Source: CAZLBC01 sp964557575
Lineage (GTDB): Bacteria > Planctomycetota > Phycisphaerae > SM23-33
NCBI GenBank assembly: GCA_964557575.1
Contig: CAZLBC010000014.1
Coordinates: 11,816 to 75,815 of the forward strand
Direction of reading: 5' to 3'
DNA length: 64,000 bases
This document shows, one piece after another, positions 35,386-45,924 of this stretch. The first letter of the stretch is position 1. Every line of letters starts with the position of its first letter. The translations under genes and the position numbers were made by a program. The notes under the pieces were generated by a model. The model was given only the letters and a program-made list of their open reading frames with translations. It had not been told where the DNA came from and did not search any database.

Positions 35386-37218
35386 ATGGCACAAAAGAAA
35401 AAAGCGAAGAAAACCGCACGGAAACCGAAGAAAAAGAAAACCGCAACGAAAAAAAAGAAAACCGCAAAGCAGCAGCAGCAGAAGAAGAAGAAGAAGAAGA
35501 AGAAGAAGACAACCACCGCTGCAGCCACGGTTAAATCCCGAACAGCACCCGCGAAGAACAGGCGAAAGAAGGAAACCTTTGCCACCGCCGAATCGATGGG
35601 CAAAAACCAGCGGAATATTTCCGTCAGTGAATTTTTCGCCAAGAACCGGCACCTCCTCGGCTTCGACAATCCGAGCAAGGCCCTGCTGACGACGATCAAG
35701 GAAGCCGTCGACAATTCGCTCGACGCCTGCGAAGAGGCCGGCATCATGCCGGACATCGCTATCCGCGTCGAACAGCTGACCGAGAAAAACTACCGGGTCT
35801 CCGTGACGGACAACGGGCCGGGGATCGTCAAGCAGCAGATTCCCAACATTTTCGGCCGCCTCCTGTACGGCAGCAAGTTTCACCGGCTCAAGATGAGCCG
35901 GGGACAACAGGGCATCGGCATCTCGGCGGCGGGGATGTACGGCCTGTTGACCACCGGCCGCCCGGTACGCATCACCAGCCGCACAAGCAAGCGGGCGAAG
36001 GTTCACTACTACGAGCTGAAGATCGACACCAAGAAAAACCGCCCCACGATAATCACCGACGAGATCATCGCGTGGGACGAGATGGCCCACGGCACGAAGG
36101 TCGAGATAGAACTCGAGGCCAGCTACAAGCGCGGGCGCCGGAGCGTCGACGAGTATCTCCGCCAGACGGCGATCGCCAATTCCCACGTCAAGATCAGGTT
36201 CGTCGCGCCCGACGGCCGCGAGGAGCAGTACGACTCGACGACCAGGACGATTCCCCCCGTCCCCCGGGAAATAAAACCGCATCCGCACGGCGTGGAACTC
36301 GGTGTCCTGATCAAGATGATCCACGACACGGGGGCGAAAACGATCCAGCAGTTCCTGACCTCGGAATTCTCCTGCGTGTCCCCCCGGGTCGCCAGGCAGA
36401 TCATCGAGGCGGCCGCATCGACGGAGAAGCTGAAGGAAAAAACCCTGACACCCCGCACGCGCCCCTCCCGCATCGACGCGGACATGTCGCAAGCCCTCTA
36501 CGAGACCATCGAACAGACCCGTATCATGGCCCCCCGCAAGGACTGTATCGTGCCCATCGGCGAGGACGCGCTGATCGAGGGACTGAAAAACGTCATCGAT
36601 GCGGATTTCTACACGGGTGTCACCCGAAAACCCGCCGTCTACCGTGGAAATCCCTTCATCATCGAGGCCGCCGTCGCCTACGGCAAGCCGGGCGACAAGA
36701 AGGCCCACTCGAAGGCCGACAGTATCGATGAACTCGAAGAAAACGGCGAGGCGGACAACGGCGGCTCTCTCGCGAAGATCCTGCGGTTCGCCAACCGTGT
36801 TCCCCTCCAGTACCAGCAGGGCGCGTGCGCGATCACGAGAACGGTCCTCGATATCGACTGGCGCAATTACGGGCTGCCGCAGAGCCGCGGCGCGCTGCCC
36901 GCCGGCGACATCACGATCGTCGTGCACATGGGATCGGTCTGGGTGCCGTTCACGAGCGAATCGAAGGAGGCCATTGCCGAGTACCCGGAGATCACCAAGG
37001 AGATCCGCCTCGCCCTCCAGGAGTGCGGCCGGAAGCTCGGCAGGCATATTCGCAAGGTCGATCGCATGCGGAAGGAACTGAAAAAGCGGAGCTACATCGA
37101 GCGGTACATCCCGGCCATCGGCGAGGCGCTCCGGGACATCCTCGACCTCTCCGATCGCCAGGTGACGACCACGTGCACCAAGCTGAAAACCATACTCGAA
37201 AAGAGCCGGAAGTTCTGA
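35386..37218 (+). CDS. top6B: DNA topoisomerase VI subunit B with lysine-rich N-terminal tail
   Basis: A 610-residue GHKL ATPase subunit of type IIB topoisomerase, the archaeal/plant enzyme that is rare in bacteria. The ATP site is complete: EAVDNSLDACEEA (N box, from residue 106), VTDNGPGI (from 140) and RGQQGIGISAAGMYG (from about 172). The H2TH domain (HPHGVELGVLIKMIH, VSPRVARQIIEAA) and transducer with the switch region WVPFTSESKEAIAEYP follow. Residues 1-41 contain 24 lysines, including nine in a row, then about 25 basic/alanine residues; archaeal homologues lack this. ATG 35386 has GAGG 9 bases upstream. The A subunit (Spo11-like) is not in the window. It may share the upstream LolA-like gene's transcript (68-base gap). 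Confidence 0.95.
   Translation: MAQKKKAKKTARKPKKKKTATKKKKTAKQQQQKKKKKKKKKTTTAAATVKSRTAPAKNRRKKETFATAESMGKNQRNISVSEFFAKNRHLLGFDNPSKALLTTIKEAVDNSLDACEEAGIMPDIAIRVEQLTEKNYRVSVTDNGPGIVKQQIPNIFGRLLYGSKFHRLKMSRGQQGIGISAAGMYGLLTTGRPVRITSRTSKRAKVHYYELKIDTKKNRPTIITDEIIAWDEMAHGTKVEIELEASYKRGRRSVDEYLRQTAIANSHVKIRFVAPDGREEQYDSTTRTIPPVPREIKPHPHGVELGVLIKMIHDTGAKTIQQFLTSEFSCVSPRVARQIIEAAASTEKLKEKTLTPRTRPSRIDADMSQALYETIEQTRIMAPRKDCIVPIGEDALIEGLKNVIDADFYTGVTRKPAVYRGNPFIIEAAVAYGKPGDKKAHSKADSIDELEENGEADNGGSLAKILRFANRVPLQYQQGACAITRTVLDIDWRNYGLPQSRGALPAGDITIVVHMGSVWVPFTSESKEAIAEYPEITKEIRLALQECGRKLGRHIRKVDRMRKELKKRSYIERYIPAIGEALRDILDLSDRQVTTTCTKLKTILEKSRKF
35470..35508 (+). repeat. In-frame trinucleotide tract (CAG)4(AAG)9 in top6B
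   Basis: Four CAG codons (35470-35481) run directly into nine AAG codons (35482-35508), giving QQQQ then nine lysines in the tail of top6B. The tract is in frame and could change length by slippage without breaking the gene, altering the length of the charged tail. It is the clearest simple repeat inside a gene in this window. Confidence 0.9.
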
Positions 37219-37239
37219 CGGCGCCCCCCTTCACGGCGG

Positions 37240-39162
37240 TCAGAATCCCTCCAGGAGCACCGTCCCGTCCGGGGCGGTCACCTTCAGGTCCCTGAACTCG
37301 ACGGCGGTATTGCAGGAACCGAGCCCGACACCGCCCTTCTCGCAGGGGCCGAACGCGGCCTCATTCGTCAGGGTTCCGTCGAGGAAGCACGTGACCGCAT
37401 CGCCCCGAACCGCGACCCGCAGGTCATGCCATTGCCCGTGCGAGACTGTCCCCGCTTTGAATTCGTCCCGCTCGGTCACCTTCCCCTTCGAAACGACCAT
37501 CAGCGAGTGCTTTTCGTTCCCGAAGGCCCCGGTACTCCAGCGGTAGTAGTTATCCATATCCTGCGCGCGAACCATCACCCTGAAGCCCTCCTTGCCCTTG
37601 ACGGCCCGCCCGCGGACCTCCAGCGTGTAGTCGGCGACGGCGGGTCCCGGCGCGAAGACGGCCGTCTCGCCGGATTCTTTCGCCTGCTTCAGCACGCCGT
37701 TCTCGACCCTGAAGTTGCCCCCGCAGACCTTCCAACCCGGCAATCCCTTCGCTGTCCCGGCGGCGCGTCCCGCCGGCCGGCCGTGTTCCTTCATCTCGCG
37801 CCGGTGGTCGTCGAGCAGCTTCTTGAGGCGGGCGACGACGGCGGGATTATCCTTCGCGACGTCGTTCTGTTCGGCTATATCCTTCTGAAGGTCGAACAGT
37901 TTTCCGCGGATGTACTTCCACTTTCCGCTCCGCACCCCGACCTTGCGGTAGAAAATCGCCTCGTGCGGGGTCTTGGCATCCTTCGCCCCCGTTATCAGCG
38001 GGATAATGCTCAGGCCGTCTATGGGCCGGTCCGCCGGCGGTTCACCGCCCGCCAGTTTCACGAAGGTCGGCAGCAGGTCCATCGAGCAGACCGGCTCGCG
38101 GCACTCGGTCCCGGCCGGTATGGTGCCGGGCCACCACATGACCGTCGGCTCCCGCATCCCGCCCTCCCACTGGGAGAACTTGTATCCCCGCAGGGGATCG
38201 GCGGAGCCGCCCACGCGGCGGTTCATGTTGCCCTTGACCTTGCATCCCTGCTTGAGTTTCCACGGGCCGTTGTCGGAGGTGAAGACCACGAAGGTCTTCT
38301 CGTCGATGTTCAGCTCCTTGAGCTTTTTGAGGATCCGCCCCGCGTTCCAGTCGATCTCCTCGATGCAATCGCCGTACAGGCCGGCATCGCTGGTGCCCCG
38401 GAACCGGTCTGAGGCGTACAGCGGAATGTGGGGCATCGTGTTCGCCAGGTAGACGAAGAACGGCCTGTCCCGGTGTTTCTCGATGAATGCGATCGCCTCG
38501 TCCGCGCTCCGGCGGGTGATGGTGGTCTGGTCGGCCGGGTACTCGATGACCTCCTCGTTCCGCATGAGGGGCACCTTGTTTCTCTTGCTCTTGCCGTGGG
38601 AGGAGATGTTCTCGCGGGTGACCCCTTCCCGCAGGACGGCGTCCTCGGCCAGCGGCATGTCGGTATCGAGCCACATGTCGTTGCTGTAGGGTATCCCGTA
38701 GTAGCAGTCGAACCCCTGGCGGGTGGGCAGGAACTCCGCCAGGTGCCCGAGGTGCCACTTGCCGATGCAGGCGGTCGCGTACCCCTGCGCTTTCAGCAGG
38801 TCGGCCATGGTGTGTTCCGCGGGGTTCAGTCCCCGGTCGGAATGCGGAAACAGGACCGGCAGGTTGCCCACCCGCTCCGGGTAGCAGCCGGTCAGCAGCG
38901 CCGCCCGCGAGGGCGTGCAGACCGATGCCCCGACGTAAAAGTCGGTGAACCGCATCCCCTCCTGCGCCATGGCGTCGACGTGGGGAGTCTTGATCTTCGG
39001 TGATCCGAAGCACCCGAGGTCCTGGTATCCCTGGTCGTCGTTGAAAACGATGATAAAGTTCGGCCGGCCGCCTTTGACGGCGGCGCCGGCGGCCCGCGGA
39101 CGGCCGATCGACGCCGCGCCCGCACCGATGCCGAGTCCCTGGAGAAATGTTCGCCTGTTCAT
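37240..39162 (-). CDS. Tat-exported arylsulfatase with C-terminal LamG/DUF1080-like domain
   Basis: A 640-residue type I sulfatase. The twin-arginine signal NRRTFLQGLGIGAG suggests export as a folded protein. The catalytic motif CTPSRAALLTG contains the cysteine converted to formylglycine; NDDQGYQDLGCFG and FTSDNGPWK provide the Ca2+ site. Domain one spans about residues 35-480. The C-terminal 160 residues (GWKVCGGNFRVENGVLKQA, EFRDLKVTAPDG) are a DUF1080/LamG-like jelly roll, which binds or cleaves sugars in related proteins. The substrate is unknown but is presumably a sulfated polysaccharide. Convergent with top6B (21 bases). No maturase of the canonical FGE type was found in the window. 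Confidence 0.93.
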   Translation of the reverse strand: MNRRTFLQGLGIGAGAASIGRPRAAGAAVKGGRPNFIIVFNDDQGYQDLGCFGSPKIKTPHVDAMAQEGMRFTDFYVGASVCTPSRAALLTGCYPERVGNLPVLFPHSDRGLNPAEHTMADLLKAQGYATACIGKWHLGHLAEFLPTRQGFDCYYGIPYSNDMWLDTDMPLAEDAVLREGVTRENISSHGKSKRNKVPLMRNEEVIEYPADQTTITRRSADEAIAFIEKHRDRPFFVYLANTMPHIPLYASDRFRGTSDAGLYGDCIEEIDWNAGRILKKLKELNIDEKTFVVFTSDNGPWKLKQGCKVKGNMNRRVGGSADPLRGYKFSQWEGGMREPTVMWWPGTIPAGTECREPVCSMDLLPTFVKLAGGEPPADRPIDGLSIIPLITGAKDAKTPHEAIFYRKVGVRSGKWKYIRGKLFDLQKDIAEQNDVAKDNPAVVARLKKLLDDHRREMKEHGRPAGRAAGTAKGLPGWKVCGGNFRVENGVLKQAKESGETAVFAPGPAVADYTLEVRGRAVKGKEGFRVMVRAQDMDNYYRWSTGAFGNEKHSLMVVSKGKVTERDEFKAGTVSHGQWHDLRVAVRGDAVTCFLDGTLTNEAAFGPCEKGGVGLGSCNTAVEFRDLKVTAPDGTVLLEGF

Positions 39163-39255
39163 GTCCGCTCCCGGTATTCAAGGGCACAAGGAATATATCG
39201 TTGGGACATACAGGATACCCCACATCGTCCCCGCATGCCAGCCCCCCGTCGTCAT

Positions 39256-39690
39256 TCAGCTTACCACCGGCGCCGCCAGCTCTTTCCGGGACGCGAAGCC
39301 GGCGTCGACCTCGTGCCAGTGCGCGACGCGCTGTTCCCCGAACATCCAGCAGAGCCGGATCTCCCGGCCGTCCCGCCGGGCCGGAAAATCGACGATCCCC
39401 TTCGTAAAATCGCGCAGCACGACCCCGATCAGTTCGAGTTCCTCGAGACACTCCTGGACACGGTCGACCGTGTCCACGAGCTGCCGGCGATAGCGGTTCA
39501 ACCCGCCACCGCCGTTATCGTCCTCCGCCTCCTCGATCAGTTCCTCGAGTTCCAGGAGGCGCCGGTATTCCTGCATCACTTCCCCGACAATCCGTTGAAG
39601 GAGAACCAGAGACTTGTTTGCCTGCTCGATCGTGAAGTACTTCCTTATCTTCGCGGCGACCGCAAGCGGCGCACTGCTCCAGTTCGGCAT
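39256..39690 (-). CDS. DUF2203 family protein
   Basis: A 144-residue soluble protein of the uncharacterised DUF2203 family. The N-terminal half begins KYFTIEQANKSLVLLQRIVG and is a helical hairpin with an acidic loop (ELIEEAEDDNGGGG). The C-terminal half carries the family signature GIVDFPARRDGREIRLCW, GEQRVAHWHEVDAGF. Function is unknown. The ATG at 39690 has GGAG about 9 bases upstream; other in-frame ATGs (39726 and further) extend into non-conserved sequence. It is divergent from truB, with 225 bases between starts. Confidence 0.88.
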   Translation of the reverse strand: MPNWSSAPLAVAAKIRKYFTIEQANKSLVLLQRIVGEVMQEYRRLLELEELIEEAEDDNGGGGLNRYRRQLVDTVDRVQECLEELELIGVVLRDFTKGIVDFPARRDGREIRLCWMFGEQRVAHWHEVDAGFASRKELAAPVVS

Positions 39691-39915
39691 ATTCACATCA
39701 CTCCACGTCCCAGGTATACTGATCATCGATTGTCGTTTTCCGGGCCGATCATGACGGCCTGATGCTTTTATCGGCACAGCGACGGACGGACGATGAGCGC
39801 CGGGTACCGGTATCGTCGGCTTTTTCACGGTTTTTTCGCCGCAATGTCCGATAAATATACCCGCCGGGGCCTTTCGGGATGAACAAAGGCCATACAGTGA
39901 AAACGCGTTAACGAA

Positions 39916-40437
39916 ATGATGCAATTCTTCGGTTTTCTGAACATCGACAAGCCCGCCGGGCCGACCAGCCACGACATCGTCGCCCGCATCCGCCGCCTGC
40001 TGCCGCGAAAGACGAAGGTCGGCCACGCCGGCACGCTCGACCCGTTCGCCACGGGCGTTCTGGTCGTCTGCGTCGGCGGCGCGACCCGCCTGGCCGAGTA
40101 CGTCCGTGAAATGCCCAAGGAATACCGTGCGCGCATACGGCTGGGCGCTACAAGCACCACCGGCGACAGCGAGGGGCGGATCGACACGGCGGAGGGGGTG
40201 TCCCCGCCCGCGATCGAATCAGTCCGCGCGGCGGTCGATTCATTCGTCGGCTCGATCGACCAAATGCCCCCCGCCCACTCGGCCGTCCACGTCGACGGCA
40301 GGCGGGCCTACCGGCTGGCGCGGGACGGCCGTGACGTCGACATTCCTCCGCGAACGGTGCGCATCGACGCAATCGAGATATGCCGGTACGACTACCCCGC
40401 GCTGGAACTTCTAGTCAGGTGCGGGGCGGGAACCTAG
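39916..40437 (+). pseudogene. truB: tRNA pseudouridine-55 synthase, truncated at the 3' end
   Basis: The first 173 residues of TruB, which makes pseudouridine 55 in the T loop of tRNAs. The N-terminal motif FLNIDKPAGPTSHDIV, catalytic aspartate region HAGTLDPFATGVL and the YRLARDGRDV region are intact. The frame stops at RCGAGT followed by TAG, where family members continue with YIRSL and another 60-120 residues containing the rest of the active site and the PUA or C-terminal domain. The palindromic repeat at 40443-40519 begins 5 bases after the stop and the 3' half of truB is not found beyond it. The gene is therefore probably inactive, or the assembly is joined wrongly at the repeat. Usual partners of truB (rbfA, ribF, rpsO) are absent. 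Confidence 0.8.
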
Positions 40438-40442
40438 CGTAG

Positions 40443-40519
40443 AAAAAGGGGTCAGAACTATTTTTTTATGTCATGACTATATTTCGATAAAAAAGATAAA
40501 ATAGTTCTGACCCCTTTTT
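40443..40519. repeat. 22-bp perfect inverted repeat (palindrome family, site B)
   Basis: AAAAAGGGGTCAGAACTATTTT (40443-40464; 22 bases, core GGGGTCAGAAC) is repeated exactly in inverse orientation at 40498-40519, with a 33-base AT-rich loop. The right arm's last base is the first base of the aroC stop codon and the left arm lies 5 bases after the truB stop. The core GGGGTCAG matches sites A (2862-2947) and C (52925-53153). The hairpin could act as a bidirectional terminator for truB and aroC, but its sequence conservation across sites suggests a REP-like mobile palindrome. Confidence 0.92.
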
Positions 40520-41730
40520 TACTTCGTGTACTCGCCGGTGTTCCGGGGCCTGGTGATCTTCCGCCACTTGGGGTCCATCTGGTCGCTCATGCCGTACCAC
40601 GCCTCGTACATGAAGAGGCCGTCGACTACGGCGATGGCCGTCATCGCCTCGCCCACCGGGTACCACCGGGGCAGCAGCGTGATGTCGCGGCGGGTGATCG
40701 CGGAAAGCGTTCCCTCCTCCATGGTCATCATGTCGACCGTCTTCTGGTCCACCGAGAGCGTCGGCGTGGGTTTCACCGCGACCTTTATGAGGAGATCCTC
40801 GCCGGTGGTCATGCCGCCGAGAAAGCCGCCGCAGTGGTTCGTCTCCCACCGCACGCACCCGTCCTCCACGACGGGCTGGTCGTTCCATTCGCTGCCGAGT
40901 ACCCGCGCCGCGTCCCATCCGCCGCCGAACGTCAGGCCGGTCATCGCGCCGATGCTGCAGAGTCCGTGGGCGATCGTGGCCTTGAGCTTGTCGAACACCG
41001 GCTCCCCGACGCCGGCGGGAACGCCGCGCACGATGAATTCGATCGTGCCGCCCGCCGTCTCGCCCGCATCGGCGACCTTCGACAGATCGTCGAGCATCTC
41101 GCCGGCGACGTCGAGGTCGCAGCAGTTCAGTTCGTTTTTCCGGTAGTTGGCCTTGACCTCATCGAAGGTCATGGTGCCGTCGGTCACGCACCGGCCCGTG
41201 ATGCCGTGCGATTCGATCACGTGGCCGAGGATTTCGATACCGCGGCCACCGAGGATCTGCTTGGCAACCGCGCCGCCGGCGACCCGGCCGACCGTCTCGC
41301 GGCCGCTGGCCCTGCCGGCGCCGCACCAGTCGAGGTGCTCGCCGTACCGGTGAAAGAAATTCACCTCGGCGTGCCCGGGACGAATGACGTCCTTGACGTC
41401 ACGGTACTGGTCGATATGGATATCCTGCGTATCGACGTTGCGTATCAGCAGGCCGACCGGCCCGCCGGTCGTGACGCCCTCGAACCACCCGCTCACCACC
41501 TCGACACGGTCGGTCTCCAGCCGTGGGGAGTCTATCTTGCTCTGGCCCGGCCTGCGCTTGTCCAGCTCGTCCTGGATTCTGGCGATATCGAGGCGAATCC
41601 CGGCGGGCACGCCGTTGACGATGGCAAACAGGGCACCGCCGTACCCCTCCTCCTTCTCCGTGGCGTGCCAACTGTACGATTCTCCACACGTGGTAACCTG
41701 GAATATGCGACCAAAGGTATTTCCCAGCAC
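40519..41730 (-). CDS. aroC: Chorismate synthase, divergent form
   Basis: A 403-residue FMN-dependent enzyme producing chorismate from EPSP. Family motifs: LGNTFGRIFQVTT, NGVPAGI, DELDKRRPGQS, SGWFEGVTTGGPVGLLI, IRPGHAEVNF with the catalytic histidine, GAGRASGRETVGRVAGGA and NHCGGFLGGMTTGEDL. Two oddities: the usual GESHG near the start reads GESYS, followed by an insertion of about ten residues (WHATEKEEGYGG), so the first active-site histidine is replaced or shifted. The total is also slightly long. GTG start at 41730 with AAGGAG 6 bases upstream. The stop codon lies in the right arm of repeat B. Downstream of aroA on the same strand. Confidence 0.93.
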   Translation of the reverse strand: MLGNTFGRIFQVTTCGESYSWHATEKEEGYGGALFAIVNGVPAGIRLDIARIQDELDKRRPGQSKIDSPRLETDRVEVVSGWFEGVTTGGPVGLLIRNVDTQDIHIDQYRDVKDVIRPGHAEVNFFHRYGEHLDWCGAGRASGRETVGRVAGGAVAKQILGGRGIEILGHVIESHGITGRCVTDGTMTFDEVKANYRKNELNCCDLDVAGEMLDDLSKVADAGETAGGTIEFIVRGVPAGVGEPVFDKLKATIAHGLCSIGAMTGLTFGGGWDAARVLGSEWNDQPVVEDGCVRWETNHCGGFLGGMTTGEDLLIKVAVKPTPTLSVDQKTVDMMTMEEGTLSAITRRDITLLPRWYPVGEAMTAIAVVDGLFMYEAWYGMSDQMDPKWRKITRPRNTGEYTK

Positions 41731-41906
41731 GATTCGCTCCTTATAATTCGGTTGGCAGAATGTCCTTCACACCGGCATACGTGCACTCTGTCCGACGCGG
41801 GTTTTCGCCGCGACGACGGGCGATGTGGTAGGACTTTTTACCCGGTATCGGGAAAAAATCAACCCTCGTCTTTACAGTTACGGCCATCCGTGACGGCGGG
41901 CGCCCC

Positions 41907-43187
41907 TTACAGCTTTCGCATGTCCGCCCCCACGCCCGCCATCTGTTCGGGAAAGCGGGGAAAGGTCTTCTTGACGCATTCGCAGTTGTGAATCGTGGTG
42001 GTCCCCTCGGCGGCCATGGCCGCGACGCTCATCGCCATGACCATCCGGTGGTCGTTGCAACTGTCGAACGCGGCGCCGCGCAGGCGCGATCCGCGGATGA
42101 CCAGGCCGTCGTCCGTCTGTTCGATATCCGCGCCCATCGAGCCGAGTATCTTCTCGGAGATCGCCAGCCGGTCGCACTCTTTCTCCCGGCAGATACCGGC
42201 GTTGACGATCCGGGTTTCCCCCTCGGCGAGGCTTCCCGCGACCGCGAGGAGCGGCAACTGGTCGATAAAGTTGTTGCAGTCTATTTCCGTTCCGCGCAGG
42301 CTGCTCGATCGGGCGGTCACCGTGTCGGAGTCGATCTCGATATCGCCCCCCATTGCCCGCAGGACGTCGATCACCTCCTTGTCGCCCTGGGGATCGTCCG
42401 GGTCCATGCCGGCGATCCGCAGTTCGCTTCCCGCGGTGACCAGGGCCGCAAGGAGCGGATAGAGGGCGGCGGACCAGTCCAGCGGCACCGTGTACTCGAA
42501 TCCCTTCCAGCTCGATCGGCCGGCGATTTCGTACCGGGTAAAATCCTCGTTCGTGTACCCCGCGCCCACGCGGTCGAGCCAGTGAAGGGTGACGTTGATC
42601 CACGGCTTTTCACCCGGATTCCTCACGATCAGTTCCGTCGGGGTTTCCGCTTTTGCGGCGGCGAAAAGAAGCGCGGAGACCGGCTGGCTGTCGCGGCCCT
42701 CTATTTCGGCGCGGCCGCCCACCAGGGGGCCGCGCACGACCACCGGGGCGAAATCCCCGCCGCGGCTGCAGACGGCCCACGCGCCGAGCTGGTTCAGGCC
42801 GTCGACGACCGGCCGGATCGGCCTGATATTCCTGAGCGAATGGTCGCCGGTCAGCAGGACATATCCCTCGCAGAACGAAGCGAGGGCCGTGATAAAACGC
42901 ATGAAAATGCCGCTGTTGCCGCAGGAAATGACGTCGTCGGGCGTTTGCAACCGCCCCCCCGTTCCCGCGACTTCCCAAACGTTGCGGGCATGCGGGCGGA
43001 TGCCCGCGCCGAACATCTCGAATGCCTCCGTGGCGAGCATCCAGTCATTGCTCTCCGCCGGGTGCACGATCGTGCTCGTGCCCTCCGCGAGGCCCGCCAT
43101 GATCAGCGCGCGAAACGAGTGGCTTTTATTCGGCGGAATAGCGACCGTGCCGGCCAGGTTGCCCGATGGTCCGATGGTAAAATCCAT
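41907..43187 (-). CDS. aroA: 3-phosphoshikimate 1-carboxyvinyltransferase (EPSP synthase)
   Basis: A 426-residue cytoplasmic enzyme that adds phosphoenolpyruvate to shikimate-3-phosphate. The two-domain inside-out barrel motifs are recognisable: PPNKSHSFRALIMAGLAEG (substrate-binding Lys and Ser), ISCGNSGIFMRFITALASF, PVVDGLNQLGAWAV and near the end SCNDHRMVMAMSVAA. The residues around SCGNSGIFMR match class II-like variants rather than the plant-type GNAGTAMRP motif. ATG 43187 has GGAG 9 bases upstream. Adjacent aroC (176-base gap, same strand) catalyses the next step. Confidence 0.95.
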   Translation of the reverse strand: MDFTIGPSGNLAGTVAIPPNKSHSFRALIMAGLAEGTSTIVHPAESNDWMLATEAFEMFGAGIRPHARNVWEVAGTGGRLQTPDDVISCGNSGIFMRFITALASFCEGYVLLTGDHSLRNIRPIRPVVDGLNQLGAWAVCSRGGDFAPVVVRGPLVGGRAEIEGRDSQPVSALLFAAAKAETPTELIVRNPGEKPWINVTLHWLDRVGAGYTNEDFTRYEIAGRSSWKGFEYTVPLDWSAALYPLLAALVTAGSELRIAGMDPDDPQGDKEVIDVLRAMGGDIEIDSDTVTARSSSLRGTEIDCNNFIDQLPLLAVAGSLAEGETRIVNAGICREKECDRLAISEKILGSMGADIEQTDDGLVIRGSRLRGAAFDSCNDHRMVMAMSVAAMAAEGTTTIHNCECVKKTFPRFPEQMAGVGADMRKL

Positions 43188-43229
43188 ATAACGCCTCTCC
43201 TTCGCGGGGGAACTCGCCGGTGCCGCGAT

Positions 43230-43303
43230 TACGCCCGAGAGGACTCGAACCTCCGACCTCAGCTTTAGGAAAGCCGCGCTCTATCCAACTGAGCTACGGG
43301 CGC
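43230..43303 (-). tRNA. tRNA-Arg (anticodon CCT)
   Basis: A 74-base cloverleaf on the minus strand. The acceptor stem GCGCCCG pairs with CGGGCGT (one G-T closing pair) and the D stem is GCTC/GAGC. The anticodon stem CGGCT/AGCTG encloses the loop TTCCTAA with anticodon CCT. The variable loop has five bases and the T stem is GGAGG/CCTCT with the TTCGAGT loop. The discriminator is A and the CCA end is not encoded. It decodes AGG arginine codons, a minor codon in a GC-rich genome. It sits between aroA and the gene at 43468; no integrase or att-like duplication was seen. Confidence 0.95.
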
Positions 43304-43467
43304 GTCTTTTACAGTGTACCGCTTTGCATGTGTGAATAGTATCGCTATTTTTGCCCGCGTCAAGCGCGTAGACGGCACCCTCCCTCGCCGAGGGAAACGT
43401 CCGTCACCGGACGCAGCCGGCGGACAAAAACGGCCGCTGACGTGGAATGCTTCGTGGAACATGCGGG

Positions 43468-43731
43468 CTAACCCGTCTGTCCCCCGTCGCCGCGCATAAG
43501 GTAGAGCAACAGCAGCCCCCCGGCGCCCACGGCGAAGAGGATCACCCCCGCCCACAGCACCAGTTCTGACAGGTTGCCTTTCGTGCTCGCTCGAACGTCA
43601 TCATCCAGCGCGACCGACGGGTCCGCACCGTACTCAGCCTCGGCCGACACATCGCCGCCCTCGAGCGATACGGCCAGAAAGATCATTCCCATGCCGACCA
43701 GCACGCAGACACCGAATATACCGTATTTCAT
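43468..43731 (-). CDS. Small two-helix membrane protein
   Basis: An 87-residue protein with two hydrophobic helices (YGIFGVCVLVGMGMIFLAVS and ELVLWAGVILFAVGAGGLLL) separated by an acidic loop of about 28 residues. No family was recognised. The ATG at 43731 has GGAAGGA 6-10 bases upstream and lies 19 bases after uvrB's stop, so it is probably translated from the uvrB transcript. No functional inference is justified. Confidence 0.6.
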   Translation of the reverse strand: MKYGIFGVCVLVGMGMIFLAVSLEGGDVSAEAEYGADPSVALDDDVRASTKGNLSELVLWAGVILFAVGAGGLLLLYLMRGDGGQTG

Positions 43732-43750
43732 GCGTATCCTTCCAACGGGA

Positions 43751-45802
<2,052 letters not shown>

Positions 45803-45924
45803 TGCGGCCAGTATAATATCAACGGTTGACGCGTACAGTCATATATGAGCAAAACCGCGGGCGCATGAACCGGATTATCGGTCGTATGCGCAGTTACTCG
45901 ACACCGATACGGAAGGAAACGACA

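Noticed and set aside
43230..43303. tRNA-Arg as an integration site of a genomic island
   Set aside because: No integrase, direct repeat of the tRNA 3' end or change of gene content was seen on either side.
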